Assembly: GCA_902477645.1 (NCBI GenBank)
Contig: CABSIA010000153.1
Coordinates: 1-6,797, forward strand
Direction of reading: 5' to 3'
Length of the DNA: 6,797 nucleotides
Source: an uncultured Prevotella sp.
GTDB taxonomy: Bacteria; Bacteroidota; Bacteroidia; Bacteroidales; Bacteroidaceae
Positions 5,037 to 6,797 of the stretch are shown one piece after another. The notes under the pieces are model-generated. The model did no database searches and had not been told where the DNA came from. It worked only from the letters and a program-made list of their open reading frames with translations. Each line of letters begins with the position of its first letter. Within the stretch, counting starts at the first letter, position 1. Position numbers and translations under genes: made by a program.

Positions 5037-5972
5037 ATGCTATGGACTCACATTGATTTTAGGGCAATATTCAAAGGCATGCGGACCGCATGGACATTCA
5101 CGATATTGCTGCTTGCCATCTCCTGCGGGAATGGTGAACACTATCAATGTGCAGGTTCTGACATTGTAAACAAAGCCGACAGCAATATTGCCTTAAACTT
5201 GGTGATTGCCGCTATGGCATGCGTCATCGTCTTCCTTCTATACACAATGTACAAGCGCAGAAAAAAGATTTCAGACCTACAGGAAGAGACTGATCAAAAA
5301 ATTCAATCTAAAATAGCAACTGAGCTTCACATGCATCTGGGTGTCATACGTAAGGAGGCAGCGAACGCAAGCAAACATGTAGCAAAAGATTCGGAAGCGG
5401 GCAAAAGCCTGTCTGCAATTTTGGCACACGAGCAGCACATGCTAAACCTGATAAACACCAATTCAGAAGACAAGGACACGACTGGGAGGGCAGGTTTCCA
5501 ACCTGCCAACAAAAAAGAAGAGGAAACAGGCAGGTTGGAGAACAACACTACTAATGATAAATTAGGCAGGTTGGAAACCTGCCCTCCCAGTGAGTTTATG
5601 GAAAAGCTGTCGGAATATATCTGCGAAGGTATCACGGAAGGCAAAATAGACTATGACTATCTGGCGGCACAGCTATGCGTCTGCAGGGCACAGCTCAACA
5701 GAAAGGTTAAGACAATAACCGGACTGACAACAACAGAGTATATACTAAAAGTGCGCATAGACATGGCTAAGCACATTTTGACAACAACAAATATACCTGT
5801 CAGCGAGGTGGCATACAGCTGCGGTATGGACAACATATCGTATTTCAATTACCTGTTCAAAAAAGTAACAGGACTTACGCCGTCACAATTTAGGGCTACT
5901 CACACAACACCCGGCACACCTGGTCTTGGAAACTGCGGGCACGGCTGCCATTTAAGACACCCTGATTCATGA
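5037..5972 (+). CDS. Membrane-anchored AraC-type transcriptional regulator without an evident sensor domain
   Basis: 311 residues. Residues 16-30 (RTAWTFTILLLAISC) form a hydrophobic stretch ending in a lipobox-like LAISC; 51-70 form a transmembrane helix followed by the positive stop KRRKK (73-77), putting the C-terminus in the cytoplasm. Only about 20 residues would be periplasmic. Residues 77-142 are predicted helical or coiled-coil. Residues 186-287 are an AraC/HTH_18 domain with both helix-turn-helix units: DYLAAQLCVCRAQLNRKVKTITG (split about 207-229) and VSEVAYSCGMDNISYFNYLF (255-274), ending GLTPSQFR. The HTH resembles that of hybrid two-component regulators, but kinase ATPase and receiver domains are absent. 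Residues 149-185 are encoded by a REP-like inverted-repeat element. Residues 288-311 overlap the convergent carboxypeptidase gene. Met15 (5079) is a credible alternative start, giving a tidier signal sequence. Its target is probably the divergent gene or itself (inference). Confidence 0.85.
   Translation: MLWTHIDFRAIFKGMRTAWTFTILLLAISCGNGEHYQCAGSDIVNKADSNIALNLVIAAMACVIVFLLYTMYKRRKKISDLQEETDQKIQSKIATELHMHLGVIRKEAANASKHVAKDSEAGKSLSAILAHEQHMLNLINTNSEDKDTTGRAGFQPANKKEEETGRLENNTTNDKLGRLETCPPSEFMEKLSEYICEGITEGKIDYDYLAAQLCVCRAQLNRKVKTITGLTTTEYILKVRIDMAKHILTTTNIPVSEVAYSCGMDNISYFNYLFKKVTGLTPSQFRATHTTPGTPGLGNCGHGCHLRHPDS
5481..5507 (+). repeat. REP-like hairpin unit, left copy
   Basis: 27 bp. It begins ACTGGGAG and contains an 8-bp stem GGCAGGTT (5489-5496), a 3-nt loop TCC, and AACCTGCC (5500-5507). 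Its exact reverse complement occurs at 5565-5591. It is read in frame as TGRAGFQPA (residues 149-157 of the regulator). The nested hairpin plus a 5' GC-rich tail matches the general form of REP sequences. Confidence 0.85.
5529..5539 (-). repeat. Partial third copy of the REP-like unit
   Basis: GGCAGGTTGGA repeats the first 11 bases of the right-hand copy (5565-5575) in the same orientation and then diverges (GAAC in place of AACC). It has lost the second half of the hairpin. It may be a decayed copy or part of the element's spacer. Confidence 0.6.
5565..5591 (-). repeat. REP-like hairpin unit, right inverted copy
   Basis: An exact 27-bp reverse complement of 5481-5507, separated from it by 57 bp; the pair can fold into one long cruciform or two separate hairpins. 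It is read in frame as GRLETCPPS (residues 177-185). Identity over all 27 bp, with no third-position differences, argues for a recently mobile or selected element rather than ordinary coding drift. Confidence 0.85.
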
Positions 5973-6797
5973 TGGAGAAGCAGAGAAGATGACCGTTGCC
6001 TGCGGTGCAATAGCCGGCGAGGGAATTTACACAAGTAAGAGTGCCTGTCTTGGCACGCACATTCTCGAATGCCGGTGAGTTTTTCATTCTTGACTTCAGT
6101 GTGCCATCGAGTCCTGCTATTGGGAGTGCATGGTAGAGGTGGGAATAAATGTTGTCGTTGCGGTAAGCATAGCGCAAAAACAGAACTTCGAGCTCTGGCG
6201 ACAGATAGTTGTATAGCGATAGGCCTGAACCATCAGCAATCTGATAGTTGCGTGGCTGAAGTCCGATTTTCGTAATGAGCTTATTTATAGCCTTGCGCGC
6301 ATCTGCTGCCGTGGCTGGTCTTCCTCCTGTAGATGCAGCAAGCTGATAGAGCATTGACTCGGCATAAAGGTTGTCGCTGTCTTTCAGCATTTTCATCAGA
6401 ATCTGGTCTATGGTATGAAATCGTGAGGTTACGGAGAATGTTCCTGCGGGTTTTCTGCGCACGTATTCTCCATGGTTGTTTATGAAGCGATATGCACGGT
6501 CCATGCTGTCGGCATCGATAATCATCACACCGTCGTCGACAAGTTTCTGTGCAAAGCGGCTCAAGAAATTATCCTTACGTCCGATGAGCAGCGGAGAGAG
6601 CGTTGGATTGTCATCGTCCCAACACCATCCTTCTCCAAGCATGGCACTGTCTTTCATGCTTTTGTCGGCATAAATATTTCCCATAATGGTATCTATGCCC
6701 ATCCGGCGGACGCTCTCGACAAATGCGTTTAGGTCGTCGTTGTTGAACTTCGGGTCGAAACCGCCCACGCAGTATAAGTCGCCATGCAGAACTTTTC
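5896..6797 (-). CDS. dacB: D-alanyl-D-alanine carboxypeptidase/endopeptidase, PBP4 (peptidase S13) family, C-terminal part
   Basis: 300 complete codons are open to the window edge, so the 5' end lies outside. The first residues seen, KVLHGDLYCVGGFDPKF, match the 'GDLY.xGGGDP' signature of PBP4 enzymes, which shows that the GTG at 6768-6766 is internal and not the start. The second catalytic motif, S-D-N, is at 6378-6370 and the third, K-T-G-T, begins at 6051. They are 109 residues apart, close to the 111 of Escherichia coli PBP4 (Ser306 to Lys417). The SxxK motif should lie upstream of the window. The enzyme trims or cuts cross-links in periplasmic peptidoglycan. Its end, ARSFQDQVCRVLCE, looks like the normal family C-terminus, so the 77-bp overlap with the convergent regulator gene is probably not its own extension. 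No terminator is visible between the two genes. Confidence 0.92.
   Translation of the reverse strand, partial: KVLHGDLYCVGGFDPKFNNDDLNAFVESVRRMGIDTIMGNIYADKSMKDSAMLGEGWCWDDDNPTLSPLLIGRKDNFLSRFAQKLVDDGVMIIDADSMDRAYRFINNHGEYVRRKPAGTFSVTSRFHTIDQILMKMLKDSDNLYAESMLYQLAASTGGRPATAADARKAINKLITKIGLQPRNYQIADGSGLSLYNYLSPELEVLFLRYAYRNDNIYSHLYHALPIAGLDGTLKSRMKNSPAFENVRAKTGTLTCVNSLAGYCTAGNGHLLCFSIMNQGVLNGSRARSFQDQVCRVLCE

Noticed and set aside
5481..5591. CRISPR-like repeat or rho-independent terminator reading of the inverted repeats
   Set aside because: Units are inverted rather than direct, there are only two full copies, no spacer series, and no T-run follows; it lies inside an intact coding frame.
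5327..5644. 105-codon minus-strand frame across the REP-like element
   Set aside because: The repeat is open in several frames, which lengthens this antisense frame. The product lacks a known domain and the opposite strand encodes a clear AraC regulator.
5934..5963. Metal-binding site from the Cys/His cluster at the regulator's C-terminus
   Set aside because: The cluster is the antisense of the GSRARSFQ-type end of the carboxypeptidase gene and lies outside the AraC fold, so chance overprinting is the simpler explanation.
6766..6768. GTG as the start codon of the carboxypeptidase gene
   Set aside because: The frame stays open to the window edge, and the residues before it (KVLHGDLYC) complete a conserved family signature, so the true start is outside the window.

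Overview
The window looks like a chromosomal segment of a Bacteroidales bacterium, probably close to Prevotella. Several signs agree. There is a DUF1573 protein with the STCGCT motif. A large secreted protein ends in the short 'LYDLSGRRV...KGILIKGGKKVVVK' tail that I associate with this group. An AraC-type output domain resembles those of Bacteroidetes hybrid two-component regulators. Start codons lack clear Shine-Dalgarno sequences, and two TAnnTTTG promoter elements sit where they should. The genus is inference.

Layout. On the minus strand, read from 4752 down to 1, are four exported or surface proteins: a 797-residue secreted multi-module protein (4752-2359), a small DUF1573 protein (2221-1823), a 581-residue outer-membrane beta-barrel-like protein (1817-72), and the first 25 codons of a probable lipoprotein (75-1) that runs off the window. 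The last three are packed tightly: a 5-bp gap, then a 4-bp ATGA overlap. A 137-bp gap holding a long imperfect hairpin of GGAGTTAA units separates them from the 797-residue gene. An AT-rich 284-bp divergent intergenic region (4753-5036) leads to a plus-strand gene for a small membrane-anchored AraC-type regulator (5037-5972). That gene collides tail to tail, with a 77-bp overlap, with the 3' part of a PBP4-type D-Ala-D-Ala carboxypeptidase gene on the minus strand (5896-6797, 5' end outside the window).

The most striking object is a 111-bp element inside the regulator gene (5481-5591). Two perfect 27-bp inverted copies, each itself a hairpin, flank a third partial copy. It has the architecture of a REPIN (paired REP sequences). 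It is exactly 37 codons long and in frame, so it writes a linker between the membrane-proximal helices and the DNA-binding domain.

How the parts may work together (inference): the regulator has two hydrophobic N-terminal segments, a membrane-proximal helical region that faintly resembles a histidine-kinase dimerisation domain without its histidine, and an AraC HTH domain. It is divergent from the secreted-protein gene and may control it from the membrane. The three lower minus-strand genes probably form one unit making a cell-envelope or outer-membrane assembly of unknown role. The carboxypeptidase is ordinary cell-wall maintenance.
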